Below, in pieces: positions 37,946 through 47,180 of a stretch of DNA of 64,000 nt. The notes below the pieces were generated by a model. The model was not told where the DNA came from and did not search any database. It saw only the letters and a list, made by a program, of their open reading frames with translations. Origin of the DNA: Doryteuthis pealeii (Eukaryota; Mollusca; Cephalopoda; Myopsida; Loliginidae); contig CM042181.1 of assembly GCA_023376005.1 (NCBI GenBank), positions 17,747,628 to 17,811,627 on the forward strand, read 5' to 3'. Both the position numbers and the translations under genes were made by a program. How positions within the stretch are numbered: the first letter of the stretch is position 1; the number at the start of each line of letters is the position of its first letter.

Positions 37946-38554
37946 TCCTGACAGAATTAAAGAAAAAAATGGCTACAAATTTAAGACAAGGTGGATTAAA
38001 AGCTTCAAGGAAAAAAAAGAAAAAAAAAGATTAAATGTTAACAATAAAAAAAAAAGGCGGGTGGGGGGGGGGAGATATTTAAAAGGAGTTAGTTGTCATG
38101 GTTGGGGGTCAGGATTTGACCTAGACGTGTTTGCCCTACCTTGTCACCCTGGCAAACAGCAATCATCTCTTCCTGACCTGCCCCAAGTCTGTCACCGCCC
38201 CAAACAAACTAATTATCTAAAAATGCTGTCAGCATCAAATTATCAGACCAAATAATCTTCCTTAAAATTCTTCTTTTTTTTTTTTTTTGTCATTCCTCCC
38301 TGCACCCCCCTTCCCTCCCCGGGGTGGAGGAAAAATCTTGTTCCATTCTTTGTTTCGTTTGTCATTCGGATATTTCAGACACAAAAAGTTCTTTCCAATT
38401 GTTGAATCATTAATGAATCTCTTCCGTTACTCGAGGCAGACTGTGAACTCATCGTAATTTGAATTTAGACAAGTTTCTGTATTTACTGTCACTGTTTACG
38501 TCACATTACCAAAAATCCTCAATGCATAGAATAAAGGACAGCCTTAGTATTATC

Positions 38555-38900
38555 TACGTTATTCGGACTATTGTCCCCATCTTTATTGTTATTTGTACAA
38601 CGTTTCGGCTGATATGCCCTCCGGCCTTCTTCAGGTATTTCTTGTCGGACTCGGGAACCTTTTTTCGGACTCGGGAACCTTTTTTCGGACTCGGGAACCT
38701 TTTTTCAGACTCGGGAACCTTTTTTCGGACTCGGGAACCTTTTTTCGGACTCGGGAACCTTTTTTCGGACTCAGGAACCATCTTTTCGTAATCGGGAGCC
38801 ATCACGGAACTTTGAACCTAACCCTTTATTCAGTCCTTGGGGGTATCCTGTTCTCATTCCGCTAACCATAGCTGGGGTAGGAGTTGTGTTAATTATTTAA
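38555..38900. mobile_element. Hammerhead-like element with 20-bp tandem repeat
   Basis: Left part: ATTCGGACTATTGTCC, a TTGTTATTTGTACAACG block and the hammerhead-like motif (38596-38637, minus). Then seven copies of TCGGACTCGGGAACCTTTTT at 38647-38785. Then ATCGGGAGCCATCACGGAAC and CCGCTAACCATAGCTGGGG to 38898. The same three-part order recurs at 59850-60350. Open frames here translate the 20-mer. Confidence 0.65.
38596..38637 (-). ncRNA. Hammerhead-like motif (HH9 family)
   Basis: Minus strand: TAC, CTGAAGA, a stem II region starting AGGC and closing GCC, GAAA, CGTT, GTA. As a monomer stem III cannot form (ACGU has no loop), but ACGU is self-complementary, so a dimer would give stem III and UAC/GUA stem I. 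Plausible degenerate or dimer-only hammerhead. Confidence 0.4.
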
Positions 38901-39164
38901 GTTTCTGTATTTACTGTCACTGCTTAAGTCACATTACCCAAAATCCTCAATGCATAGAATAAAGAAAAAACCTTGTATTGTAGTTATTTACTAAGCTTAG
39001 CTTACATGTGACACAAGGCCAGAAGTATTGAGCACCCAATGAGAATCAAACTCATTAACAATGGTTTGCGAAACATTTCACTACCTGAGGTGCCCTAGTT
39101 ATTTACAAAACTTAGCTTAGATGTGGCACAAGGTCAGAAGTATTATTTATTTTATTCATTCACT

Positions 39165-39690
39165 GATGAAATAAAAAATTGAGTCATGACGAATGAATAA
39201 AAAAAATGTATTTGGCATAAAATAACCCAACAAGTGTTGACATGCCATAAAATCCAACCAGCCAGCCAACTGAACTGAACCCCTTGAGAGAAATAGTTTT
39301 ATTCATTCACTGATGATATAAAAATTGAGTATTCATGAGGAATCAATAAAAAAATGTATTTGGCATAAAATAACCCAAAAAGTGTTGACCCCTTGAGAGA
39401 AATAGTTTTATTCATTCACTGATGATAAAAAATTGAGTATTCATGAGGAATGAATAAATTTAAAAATGTCTTTGGCATAAATGACCCAACAAGTGTTGGC
39501 ATGCCATAAAATCCAACCAGCCAGCCAGCCAACTGAACTAAACCCTTGAGAGAAATAGTTTTTTCATTCACTGATGAATAAAAAATTGAGTATTCATGAG
39601 GAATGAATAAAATAAAAAAAAAAATCTTTGGCATAAAATGACCCAACAAGTGTTGACATGCCATAAAAACCAACCAACTAACTAATAGAT
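39165..39690. repeat. Tandem repeat of about 125-175 bp with hairpin tail, four units
   Basis: Units contain CCTTGAGAGAAATAG, TTTATTCATTCACTGATGA, GAGTATTCATGAGGAATG and the hairpin GGCATAAAATAACCC / GTGTTGACATGCC with ATAAAATCCAACCAGCC. Hairpins lie near 39212, 39362 (partial), 39473 and 39631. No gene. Confidence 0.7.
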
Positions 39691-39694
39691 TTAT

Positions 39695-40050
39695 TCTTTT
39701 TTTCATGGTCGTTAGCAAAATCGACTGTTGAATAATCTTTCTGAATTTGTCATTGTGCCTTTTTTTAAGTGCTTGCCTTTTAACAAAATGTTGTGGAAAG
39801 TAGAACTGACTTTACCATTCAGTAATCAATATTGTCTCATCTGAATTTTTTGTTTTAAAAAAGAAAAAGAAGAAAAAAAAAAAGAATTTGACAAAAAAAA
39901 AAAAAAAGTTAATTAACTGTGTAGGAAGTTTAAGAGCAATAGTGTTACATCAGACTTTGTGAGGTTTATTTTCTAATCTTAAAGTTTTTTAAATTTAAAA
40001 AAAAAAAAAAATTTCTTTTTAATCATCATTTACTATATTCTACTATAGTA
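39695..40050. other. Gene-free A/T-rich stretch
   Basis: Only homopolymer-rich AT sequence is seen. Confidence 0.4.
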
Positions 40051-40059
40051 GTATGGAAT

Positions 40060-40440
40060 CTCCTACGTCTCTTCTAGCGTCTGGACTTTGTGTCTGGTCT
40101 TCCATTGGGGATTTCTCTTTATCAGAAGCCCTGTGTCATTGGTAGTTTTTAGATAATAACACAAGACTTCGATTTACTTTGATCATATTTTATTCCAAAA
40201 TCCCCACCAGACTACCTGTGCAGATTGAGTCGGCACCGTGCATAACACGACTTACCACCGTCGTGGTCTTTGGCCGAACTAACTAAACAAATCTCTTTTT
40301 AATCTAAACCGGAAGAGGGTCTTCTCCACCGATTCTCACGGTATCCACTGGAAGGAGGATCAGGACTGAGGTCAAGCCTTGTCATTCAATCCTTCAAAGC
40401 CGCCGGTTGAACTTATAACAGCCATTTTGGTTTCTACACT
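40060..40440. mobile_element. Possible LTR fragment
   Basis: CATTGGTAGTTTTTAGATAAT, ACACAAGACTTCG and CATATTTTATTCC resemble 55690-55745 (CATTGTTAGTTTTTTAATTAA, ACACAAGACTCG, TATCATTTATTTT), and both are preceded by a CTTCTAGCG...TCTGG phrase. This order looks like the R/U5 side of a retroviral-type LTR, but ends and target duplications are not defined. Confidence 0.3.
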
Positions 40441-40474
40441 ACTGTACATAAATATTAGGAATCTAATAACTATG

Positions 40475-41440
40475 TAACAAAGCATTCAGACCCTCTTCAT
40501 TTAAAGCCACTCTGTCTTTTCCTTTGTGAGGGTCTTTAGCTCCAGATCTTAGGGCTCCAAGTTCTGTATTCTGCCACTATAGTAGTTTGGAACCTCTTAC
40601 AGAAGCATTCAGACCCTTCTTCATTTCCGCTCTGTTGGCTGGGGCGTTAAAATGCACAGACTGTACCTCTGCAGAGGGGTAAAATTCCCCCAAGTGGGGC
40701 CACCTGTTGGCCGTGGGTGGCGACCCATGATGCTTAATGATGGAGTCTTGCTGGATGAGCAGTCTATGACTTGCAACACTCCACTTGGAACCTTACTTAG
40801 GCTAGACGGGCGGTCGGAGAGGCCCCATCCGATCAATCGGCTGGTCACGTCAAGCCTTAGCACCTATATGATTGCCCCAACCCTATTGCTCTTATAGCAA
40901 GCCCCAACACTTTTTATCATATGGGTGCTAGAAGGTGGCGACTTAGGGTCTACATGTCCTGGGAATGACGTTAAACTCTATCTGATGGTGAGGTTCCAGT
41001 TTTGGAGGTTTGGGGAATGTGGAGCACCCCTTCATCACCATTGCTTCCTGGTCCACTCTGACCCGGAGTGGTAGTACCTGTTAGGGTCCCATCTATGGGT
41101 TAAATAGAAAAACATGAGTTGATAAACAAAATTGTATTATCCATTAAGAATGAATTTATTTCAAAACTTTATCAGCATTAAATGACCCACTGAGGTTGAT
41201 ATGCCGTAAAACAAACCAAACCTACAGTAGTATTCAGTCGTTCTTCATTTAAACCAATTCAGTCCTTTCCTTTGTGAGGCTCCTTAGCTCCATCAGTTAC
41301 TTACCAGAACTTAGTGCTCCCAGTCCTGTATTCTGCTGCTTTAGTAGTTTGGAACATCCTACAGCAGCATTCAGACCCCTCTTCATTTGTGAGGGTCCTT
41401 AGCTCTAGATCTTAGGGCTCCCAGTCCCGTATTCTGCAAT
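40475..41440 (+). repeat. Split tandem repeat interrupted by family C
   Basis: CATTCAGACCCTCTTCATTT and CTTAGCTCCAGATCTTAGGG units lie at 40483 and 40608, and again at 41227 and 41368. The family C copy at 40636-41225 is inserted between them (CTGTACCTCTGCAGAGGGG, CACCTGTTGGCCGTGGGTGG, hairpin tail near 41172). The 81-residue overlapping frames are not genes. Confidence 0.7.
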
Positions 41441-41716
41441 CTATTTTGATTTTGTTCTCCTGACTTATGATGTTTGCGATAGCTGGCACAAGGTGGAAGA
41501 AACTGGGCCTTTGTTTTATGGTTTTTGAGTTTGCAATGACTGCTGATTTGCATAAAGAGCATAACCTCTTACAATGTATGGGTTTGAGTAATGATGTGTG
41601 GTTGAAGTTGAATGTGTGATCAAAGTTTGTGTGGGAAGAGGGCATTTAGTGTGTCGTTTGTCTTTATTGAACTCTTGTGTTAATACACTCGTTTATCAAG
41701 GTTTCGTAAAAATATA

Positions 41717-41852
41717 GCAAAAGACTCAGATTATTTGCATTATAGTCTATTTCAGGAAACTGATGATTTGGGAGAGTTAGACACCTTGTCTAAGCTTCCT
41801 GAAATAGACTATAATGCAAAAACTCTAAGTCTTTTGTTATATTTTTACTTAT
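41717..41852. repeat. Foldback hairpin
   Basis: Arms of about 55 bp: ATATAGCAAAAGACTCAGA, GCATTATAGTCTATTTCAGG and then CCTGAAATAGACTATAATGC, CTTTTGTTATAT. The loop is about 30-40 bp. It ends shortly before the terminal-repeat tail at 41918. Upstream 41440-41715 shows nothing recognisable. Confidence 0.75.
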
Positions 41853-42012
41853 ATAGTATTATAATGTGTACAGAAATAAACTGAAGATCCTTATGGTGAA
41901 ACTCGAGTAGGCTATTTCTGTACACTCTATAATGCTAGATCCACTCTACTTACGTATTGAGCACTTTATATTTGTTATAACGCTGACTTATCCGAGTAAC
42001 ACTTATACCAAT

Positions 42013-42056
<44 letters not shown>

Positions 42057-42109
42057 GATATGAAAACACACAATGCTGTTAAAATGAAAATATTTTATAT
42101 CATATTCAT

Positions 42110-42157
42110 AACTAATATTGAACAATATTTCGATTTATAAAAATCATCTTCAGAGCT
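42110..42157 (-). ncRNA. Type I hammerhead ribozyme motif (HH5)
   Basis: Minus strand: stem I AGCT, CTGAAGA, stem II GATTT/AAATC, GAAA, stem III TATTG/CAATA closed by the conserved A-U pair, then T at the cleavage position and stem I' AGTT (one G-U pair). All core residues are present. Confidence 0.68.
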
Positions 42158-42208
42158 TATTTTTAATCCGGACTCATCGAGAGAGGAGCTGAGTCCGGAG
42201 TAAAAACA

Positions 42209-42257
42209 AGCTCTGAAGATGATTTTTTATAAATCGAAATATTGTTCAATATTAGCT
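42209..42257 (+). ncRNA. Type I hammerhead ribozyme motif (HH6), well-formed
   Basis: Stem I AGCT pairs fully with AGCT at the 3' end. Core CTGAAGA; stem II GATTT/AAATC; core GAAA; stem III of 6 bp (A-UAUUG with CAAUA-U, two-base loop); U at the cleavage position. This is the best fully paired monomer form in the window. The inverted partner HH5 is 50 bp away. Confidence 0.72.
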
Positions 42258-42364
42258 ATGAATATGATATAAAATCTTTTCACTTTAACAGCATATTGTG
42301 TTGTTTTCATATCCTTTTATCTATACTTATACTGTCGGATTCATTTCTTTTCTCTTAACTTATA

Positions 42365-42530
42365 TATATAAAATGTTGTTCTGGTTCCAACGGGAGAAAA
42401 TGTAATATTTTATAAAAAAAAGAAGGTCCGCAAAATGTATCGTTATCAGAAAAAATGTTTTATTCTTTTTATTTCACATACGCAACACGTGTTTCAGATA
42501 TTCTGGTATCTTCTTCAGGCTTTGATCAAT
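42365..42530. mobile_element. Penelope-like terminal-repeat fragment with hammerhead
   Basis: Contains CTGGTTCCAACGGGAG, TGTAATATTTTATAAAA, GGTCCGCAAAATGTATCG and then the reverse hammerhead HH7. 23600-23725 is its inverted, hammerhead-less relative. Confidence 0.5.
42482..42520 (-). ncRNA. Type I hammerhead motif (HH7)
   Basis: Minus strand: stem I GC, CTGAAGA, stem II AGATA/TATCT, GAAA, CACGTGT, T, stem I' GC. ACACGUGU is self-complementary, so stem III is strong only in a dimer; as a monomer just two pairs form. The core is intact. Confidence 0.52.
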
Positions 42531-42595
42531 ACATATATTGATATACATATATATATATACACACACATATACACATATATATATATATACATAGG

Positions 42596-42760
42596 TTATG
42601 CGTGTTTCTGTAATTTTTCTGTTATATATATGCATGCACTCTAATAATAATGATGTTTTGTTTTTTTTTTCAACAGTTGCAACTATAACAACCAAGATGA
42701 GGACAACAATTTGAATAAATTCTTGTATATTATTTTATTTGTTCCTTATTTCAGGAATTA
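42596..42760 (+). repeat. Segment duplicated upstream of the RUFY exon
   Basis: CTAATAATAATGATG, a T-run, CAACAGTTGCAACTATAACA and GTATATTATTTTATTTGTTC to CAGGAAT recur at 43700-43813, just before the exon's acceptor. The 0.95 kb between the copies holds other foldback elements, so an originally contiguous intron segment was duplicated or split by insertion. Confidence 0.65.
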
Positions 42761-42861
42761 TTTCTGTACACACTATAATACTAAATTCGCTCTACTTACG
42801 TATTAAGCACTTTATATTTGTTATAACACTGACTTATCTGAGTAACACTTATACCAACCAA

Positions 42862-42863
<2 letters not shown>

Positions 42864-42909
<46 letters not shown>

Positions 42910-43245
42910 GAAGTGAATCCGACGGTATGTTGAAAAGAGAAATAAAGGAAAGAAAGTATTGAATGGATAAAAAATAGGATATTTTAATCAATTTTACTTA
43001 CATGTGTTTCGGTCAGCAGTTTATCCATGGGTACATTATTCAATCTATTATTATTTTTAAATAACAAAATGAAATGAAATACATTTTTTCTATTATTATT
43101 ATTTCATTTCATTTGGTTATTTAAAAATAATAATAGATTGAATAATGTACACATGGATAAACTCCTGATCAAAACACGTGTAAGTTAAATTAATTAAAAT
43201 AATCCTATTTTATCCATCCAATACTTTCTTTCCTTCTCTTTTCAA
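42864..43245. mobile_element. Foldback element with decayed hammerhead core
   Basis: Inverted arms about 42955-43075 and 43095-43235 (GGATAAAAAATAGGATATTTT, AATAATAATAGATTGAATAA). Each arm keeps AAACACATGT/AAACACGTGT, the self-complementary stem III seen in HH7, but CUGA...GAAA is broken (CTGACCGAAAC in one arm, CTGATCAAAAC in the other). Preceded by TA repeat. Confidence 0.5.
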
Positions 43246-43267
43246 CATATATATATACATATATATA

Positions 43268-43580
43268 GTTCAATGAGAAATCAAAACAAATAAAAGTTTT
43301 TGTTTTTATTTATTTAATTACGGGAACAGTATTACAACCAGCGGTTTCTTGCTGAAAGCATTCATCAGGTAAGATGAAACGGTTCCTTTGAAAATGACAG
43401 AAATTGTGTAAATGGTCAAATGTGTGCGTTTTTTTTAACTGTTTTCTTGTGTTTGCGTGTTTACGTGATGCAGAATGTTTTTTTTGCTTCTACGTGTGCG
43501 TATTTTTGTTTGTGCGTATGTTCCCGTAATTAAATAAATAAAAGCAAAAACTTTTATTTGTTTTGATTTCTCATTGAACT
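43268..43580. mobile_element. Foldback element with canonical hammerhead in left arm
   Basis: Terminal arms AGTTCAATGAGAAATCAAAA (43268) and TTTTGATTTCTCATTGAACT (43561) continue for about 65 bp (TTATTTATTTAATTACGGGA against TCCCGTAATTAAATAAATAA). HH8 follows the left arm. The right arm stops before any hammerhead, so the element is asymmetric. Confidence 0.62.
43332..43372 (-). ncRNA. Type I hammerhead ribozyme motif (HH8), canonical CUGAUGA
   Basis: Minus strand: stem I TTAC, CTGATGA, stem II TGCT/AGCA (with an A-A mismatch next to the core), GAAA, stem III ACC/GGT around GCT, T at the cleavage position, stem I' GTAA (4 bp). Core residues are all canonical. Confidence 0.65.
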
Positions 43581-43901
43581 ATCAATGCTCTATCACAGTT
43601 ATTGAGCACTCTACTAATAACACTGCACGTTGGATTACTACTACTTTTTCTAGTATACTAGTGCCAACCATATACACTAATATACATATATATATACACA
43701 CTCTAATAATGATGATTTTTTTTTTCAACAGTTGCAACTATAACAACCAAGATGAGGACAACAATTTGAATAAATTCTTGTATATTATTTTATTTGTTCT
43801 TTATTTCAGGAATCAGTCCTAATTTGTTTTCAAAAAAACTTGAGAATTTACCTTTTATTTTCCTAATCCGTGTTTTCTTTTTTTTTTTTCTCTCTCTCCA
43901 G

Positions 43902-44072
43902 GACGAGATCCACAGACCATTGAACGAGCTAATTTGCTTAATGTGTCCAAATTAATCATCAAAGAACTCATTGATTCCTCCCTGTCCCATGGCCGAATGC
44001 TGGACGATAACCATGTCCCACTGCAACAATTCTTTGTCGTACTTGAACATGTGTTAAGGCATGGACTTAAAC
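43902..44072 (+). CDS. RUFY: RUFY-family internal coding exon (start of RUN domain)
   Basis: Internal exon of 171 nt. A pyrimidine tract and CAG acceptor end at 43901 and a strong GTAAGT donor starts at 44073. The frame begins with two bases of a split codon and ends with one base of the next, so the exon is symmetric. It reads R, then [12 protein letters not shown], then a stretch with [13 protein letters not shown] and GRMLDDNHV, and ends [18 protein letters not shown]. That series ([33 protein letters not shown]) is the N-terminal signature of the RUN domain in RUFY1/2/3 proteins, which are endosomal adaptors with RUN, coiled-coil and C-terminal FYVE regions. The human RUFY2 form starts only a few residues before this block, so this is probably coding exon 2 or close to it. 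No following exon is recognisable to the window end, so the next intron would exceed 19 kb. Which RUFY paralogue it is cannot be decided from one exon. Confidence 0.88.
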
Positions 44073-44429
44073 GTAAGTCAAAACCATTTTTCTCAATCGT
44101 CTTTTTCCACCTCTTCAATTTTTTTCTTCAATTTTTTTATTGTCTTCATCCAAAAATTTTTTGCTGTTGTGTATATTGAACCCCCCCCAAAAAAACAAAA
44201 ACAAAACAAAAAAAACAAAAGAAGCACTGACACCCTGCTCCAACCACCAAGAAAGACCCACTTGATGTATTAAATATGTATTTGAAAATGAACAAATAAG
44301 GAAAAAATCTACCCGTCCAAAGATATGTAAACTTCTTATATATATTATGACTAGTAAATAAAATAAAATTGGTAGAGTGGCTTATTATTGGTATCAGCTA
44401 GATAGCGAGGGAGTCTATCCCCTTTTCCC

Positions 44430-44494
44430 TGGACGATAACCATGTTCCTTTGCAACAATTTTTTGTCGTAATATGTTAAAATATGGACTTAAAC
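44430..44494 (+). pseudogene. RUFY exon 3'-fragment copy 1 with GTAAGT donor
   Basis: Begins TGGACGATAACCATG, matching the exon from about 44002, and ends GGACTTAAAC before GTAAGT. Lacks the acceptor and first 100 nt. A deletion in GTCGTA...ATATGTTAAA breaks the frame. Joined on its left to SINE B sequence (CTATCCCCTTTTCCC). Confidence 0.8.
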
Positions 44495-44595
44495 GTAAGT
44501 CAAAAACATTTTTTACAATCGTCTTTTACCCCCTCTTCAGTTTTTTTATTGTGTCTTCAACCAAAATTTTTTTGCTGTTGTATATATTGAATATC

Positions 44596-44826
44596 TGTTG
44601 TGGGGTTTTAAGGGGTCAAAATAAGACAAATGACGGATAACAATGTAGACAAAATGTATTGAACAAAAGAGTAGAAATTTACAGCAAAGAAAGTGGAGAT
44701 TGCATCCGACCAATACAGTTACGAGCTGACTCGCATTTGCTTTGTCTCAAGCCACAATTGTTCCTATTACTTATAGTAGCCGTCAGCGCATTCCATTTAT
44801 GTCAATAGGTTATATCACTTATAACA
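44596..44826 (+). mobile_element. Short LTR-like element with 5-bp target duplication
   Basis: 231 bp from TGTTGTGGGG to TATATCACTTATAACA, flanked by ATATC on both sides (44591-44595 and 44827-44831). TG...CA ends and a 5-bp duplication fit a solo LTR or TRIM. The interior has CAAAATGTATTGAACAAAAG. No internal domain. Confidence 0.6.
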
Positions 44827-45101
44827 ATATCAAATATTGAAATTTAAAAAAAAAAAACCCCAAAAAACAAAAAAAGCACTGACACCCTGCTCCAACCGCC
44901 AAGAAATATATTCATATTTCTGGATAGACCCACTTGATGTATTAAATATGTATTTGAAAATGAACAAATAATGAAAAAATCTATCCGTCCAAAGATATGT
45001 AAACTTCTTATATATATTATGACTAGTAAATAAAATAAAATTGGTAGAGTGGCTTATTATCGGTATCAGCTAGATAGCGAGGGAGTCTATCCCCTTTTCC
45101 C

Positions 45102-45173
45102 TGGACGATAACCATGTTCCTTTGCAACATTTTTTTGTCGTACTTGAACATGTGTTAAGGCATGGACTTAAAC
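45102..45173 (+). pseudogene. RUFY exon 3'-fragment copy 2 with GTAAGT donor
   Basis: Same SINE-exon junction. Reads as the exon's [17 protein letters not shown] segment with one base lost near CAACATTTTTTTG, followed by GTAAGT. The frame is mostly preserved after that indel. Confidence 0.8.
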
Positions 45174-45274
45174 GTAAGTTAAAAACATTTTTCTCAATCG
45201 TCTTTTACCCCCTCTTCAGTTTTTTTATTATGTCTTCATCTAAAATTTTTTTGCTGTTGTATATATTGAATATC

Positions 45275-45504
45275 TGTTGTGGGGTTTTAAGGGGTCAAAA
45301 TAAGACAAACGACGGGTAACAATGTAGACAAATGTATTGAACAAAAGAATAGAAATTTACAGCAAAGAAAGTGGAGATTGCGTCTGACCAATACAGTTAC
45401 GAGCTGACTCGCATTTGCTTCATGTCAAGCCACAATTGTTCCTATTACTTATAGTAGCCGTCGGTGCATTCCATTATTGTCCATAGGTTATATCACCTAT
45501 AACA
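45275..45504 (+). mobile_element. Short LTR-like element, duplicate
   Basis: Same element at the same site in the next tandem unit, with ATATC on both sides. Shared by duplication, not a second insertion. A third, junction-truncated copy is at about 48446-48671. Confidence 0.6.
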
Positions 45505-45776
45505 ATATCAAATATTGAAATTTAAAAAAAAAACAAAAAAAACAAAAGAAGCACTGACACCCTGCTCCGACCGCCAAGAAAAATATTCATATTTCTGGAT
45601 AGACCCACTTGTTGTATTAAATATGTATTTGAAAATGAACAAATAAGGAAAAAATGTATCCATCCAAAAATATGTAAATCTCTTACATATATTATGACTA
45701 GTAAATAAAATAAAATTGGTAGAGTGGCTTATTATTGGTATCAGCTCGATAGTGAGGGAGTCTATCCCCTTTTCCC

Positions 45777-45848
45777 TGGATGATAACCATGTTCCTTTGC
45801 AACAATTTTTTGTCGTACTAGAACATGTGTTAAGGTATGGACTTAAAC
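45777..45848 (+). pseudogene. RUFY exon 3'-fragment copy 3 with GTAAGT donor
   Basis: Full-length fragment without indels: the frame still gives [16 protein letters not shown]. Substitutions include GGACGA to GGATGA and CATGG to TATGG. Donor GTAAGT kept. No acceptor. Confidence 0.82.
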
Positions 45849-46188
45849 GTAAGTCAAAAACATTTTTCTCAATCGTCTTTTTTCTCTTTCCAGAGTTTTT
45901 TTTTTTTTTTTTTTCCTTTTAATTTATTAAAACTCAATTTTTTTTTGGCTGAAGTATATATTGAACATCAGATATTAAAATTAAAAAAAGAAAAAGAAAA
46001 AGAAGCAGTGCCACCCCCCACTCATGGTATTAAATATGTATTTAAAAATGAACAAGTAAGGAAAAAATCTATCGATCCAAAAATATGTAAAACTTTTATA
46101 TATATATATTATGACTAGTAAGTAAAGTTGGCAGAGTGGCATATTATCGGTATCAACTGGATAGTAAGAGAGTCTATCCCCTTTTCCC

Positions 46189-46258
46189 TGGACGATAACC
46201 ATATTCCTTTGCAACAATTTTTTGTTGTACTAGAATGTGTTAAGGCATGGATTTAAAC
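46189..46258 (+). pseudogene. RUFY exon 3'-fragment copy 4 with GTAAGT donor
   Basis: Carries CCATATTCC and TTGTTGTACTAGAATGTG (two bases lost), so the frame is broken. Donor GTAAGT kept. Confidence 0.8.
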
Positions 46259-46540
46259 GTAAGTCAAAACCATTTTTCTCAATCGTCTTTTTCTTCCCTC
46301 TTCAGTTTTTTTCTTGTGTCTTCATCCAAAATTTTTTTGCACTTGTATATATTGAATATCAGATATTGAAATTAAAAAAAAAACCCCAAAAAAACAAAAG
46401 AAGCACTGACACCCTGCTCCAACCACCAAGAAAACTCACTTGATGTATTAAATATGTATCTGAAAATGAACAAATAAGGAAAAAATCTATCCGTCCAAAG
46501 ATATATAACCTCTTATTTATATTATGACTAGTAAATAAAA

Positions 46541-46795
46541 TAAAATTGGTAGAGTGGCCTATTATCGGTATCAGCTAGATAGCGAGGGAGTCTATCCCCT
46601 TTTCCCTAGCACTAGTCTAGGGAGATTGTTTTTTCCTGAAGTGGAGCTCCCCACTTACTATCACCTCCCCACTTTACCGCACAGATCAAATTACTTGATC
46701 TGTGCTACTCATGTCTTGAGTTAGTGGTGACCAGGATTGAACCAGGAACCTTGTGATTCCTAGGCCGATGCTCTACTGACTGAACTTGTGACTAC
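46541..46795 (-). mobile_element. tRNA-derived SINE (family B), reverse, parent of the exon-junction fragments
   Basis: Near full-length reverse copy: AGCGAGGGAGTCTATCCCC at the left, CCAGGATTGAACC (box B complement) and the box A side near 46770-46790. Its left 70 bp are what is fused to each RUFY exon fragment at 44430, 45102, 45777, 46189 and 48940, with the junction at TTTTCCCT. Confidence 0.78.
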
Positions 46796-46984
46796 TTTAA
46801 CTTATCTGCAGCAAAATGAATATAACGTTTCATGTGACTTTTGTAAAAAGAGGCCATTTGTAATGTGATTTGCACGCATGCGCAGGTTGAAGTCTTTGTG
46901 ATATAAAGATAAAGAAATTAAACTCCTCTTACCTCGGGCTTGGAAGAAAATGGCGCCCGAAATTTAAATTTCTTTTATAGATAT

Positions 46985-47180
46985 TTACCAACCCTTCCGC
47001 ACGAGCAGGATGCGACACAAGGTCAATTTCTTAAGCGGAGTTTAACAGGTTTGAATTCAGAGTTTTCCTTCTCCTAGACCGGTTGCCTAACTAAGGTTAA
47101 AGAGCTCAGTCTGGCCTACTATTTACCCATAGCTGGAGGGAGAGTAGGATTCATACCTTCCCAAGGGTATTAGCGCTAAT
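46985..47180 (-). mobile_element. SINE family A, 5'-truncated, reverse
   Basis: Carries the 3' two thirds of family A in reverse (ACCAACCCTTCCGCACGAGC at the 3' tail side, CCCAAGGGTATTAGCGCTAA at the break) and lacks the tRNA-like head. 5' truncation is the usual retroposition outcome. Confidence 0.72.

Larger units (their letters stand above)
41918..42335. mobile_element. Penelope-like foldback with head-to-head hammerheads
   Basis: A tail block (CTCTACTTACGTATTGAGCA, CCGAGTAACACTTATACCAA) leads into (TA)n, then arms 42053-42157 and 42209-42322 that are inverted copies (AAAGGATATGAAAACA against TGTTTTCATATCCTTT). A central hairpin has GTCCGG/CCGGAC-type pairing (GGACTCATCGAG, AGCTGAGTCC). 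The tail block recurs at 42759-42900 before another TA tract. One hammerhead lies in each arm. Confidence 0.65.
44002..46614 (+). repeat. Tandem exon-intron-SINE duplication array
   Basis: The unit runs from the exon's TGGACGATAAC, through the donor and downstream intron (ATTTTTTTGCTGTTGTATATA, GCACTGACACCCTGCTCC, TTAAATATGTATTTGAAAATG) to the SINE B remnant (AGCGAGGGAGTCTATCCCC). Units start at 44002, 44430, 45102, 45777 and 46189. The 670-bp units carry an LTR-like insert; the 410-430-bp units lack it. The last unit continues into the intact SINE at 46541. Confidence 0.85.

Noticed and set aside
38459..38865. Frames with repeated SDSGTFFRTREPFF or SEKRFPSPKKGSRV words
   Set aside because: They translate the 20-bp tandem repeat of a foldback element; both strands and several frames are open, which is a repeat effect.
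42955..43235. Hammerheads in the foldback with AAACACATGT
   Set aside because: The CUGANGA core and stem II are broken in both arms, so it is listed only as a decayed relative.
43855..44118. Minus-strand frame of 87 residues over the RUFY exon
   Set aside because: Antisense shadow of the exon; the plus frame has the family match and both splice signals.
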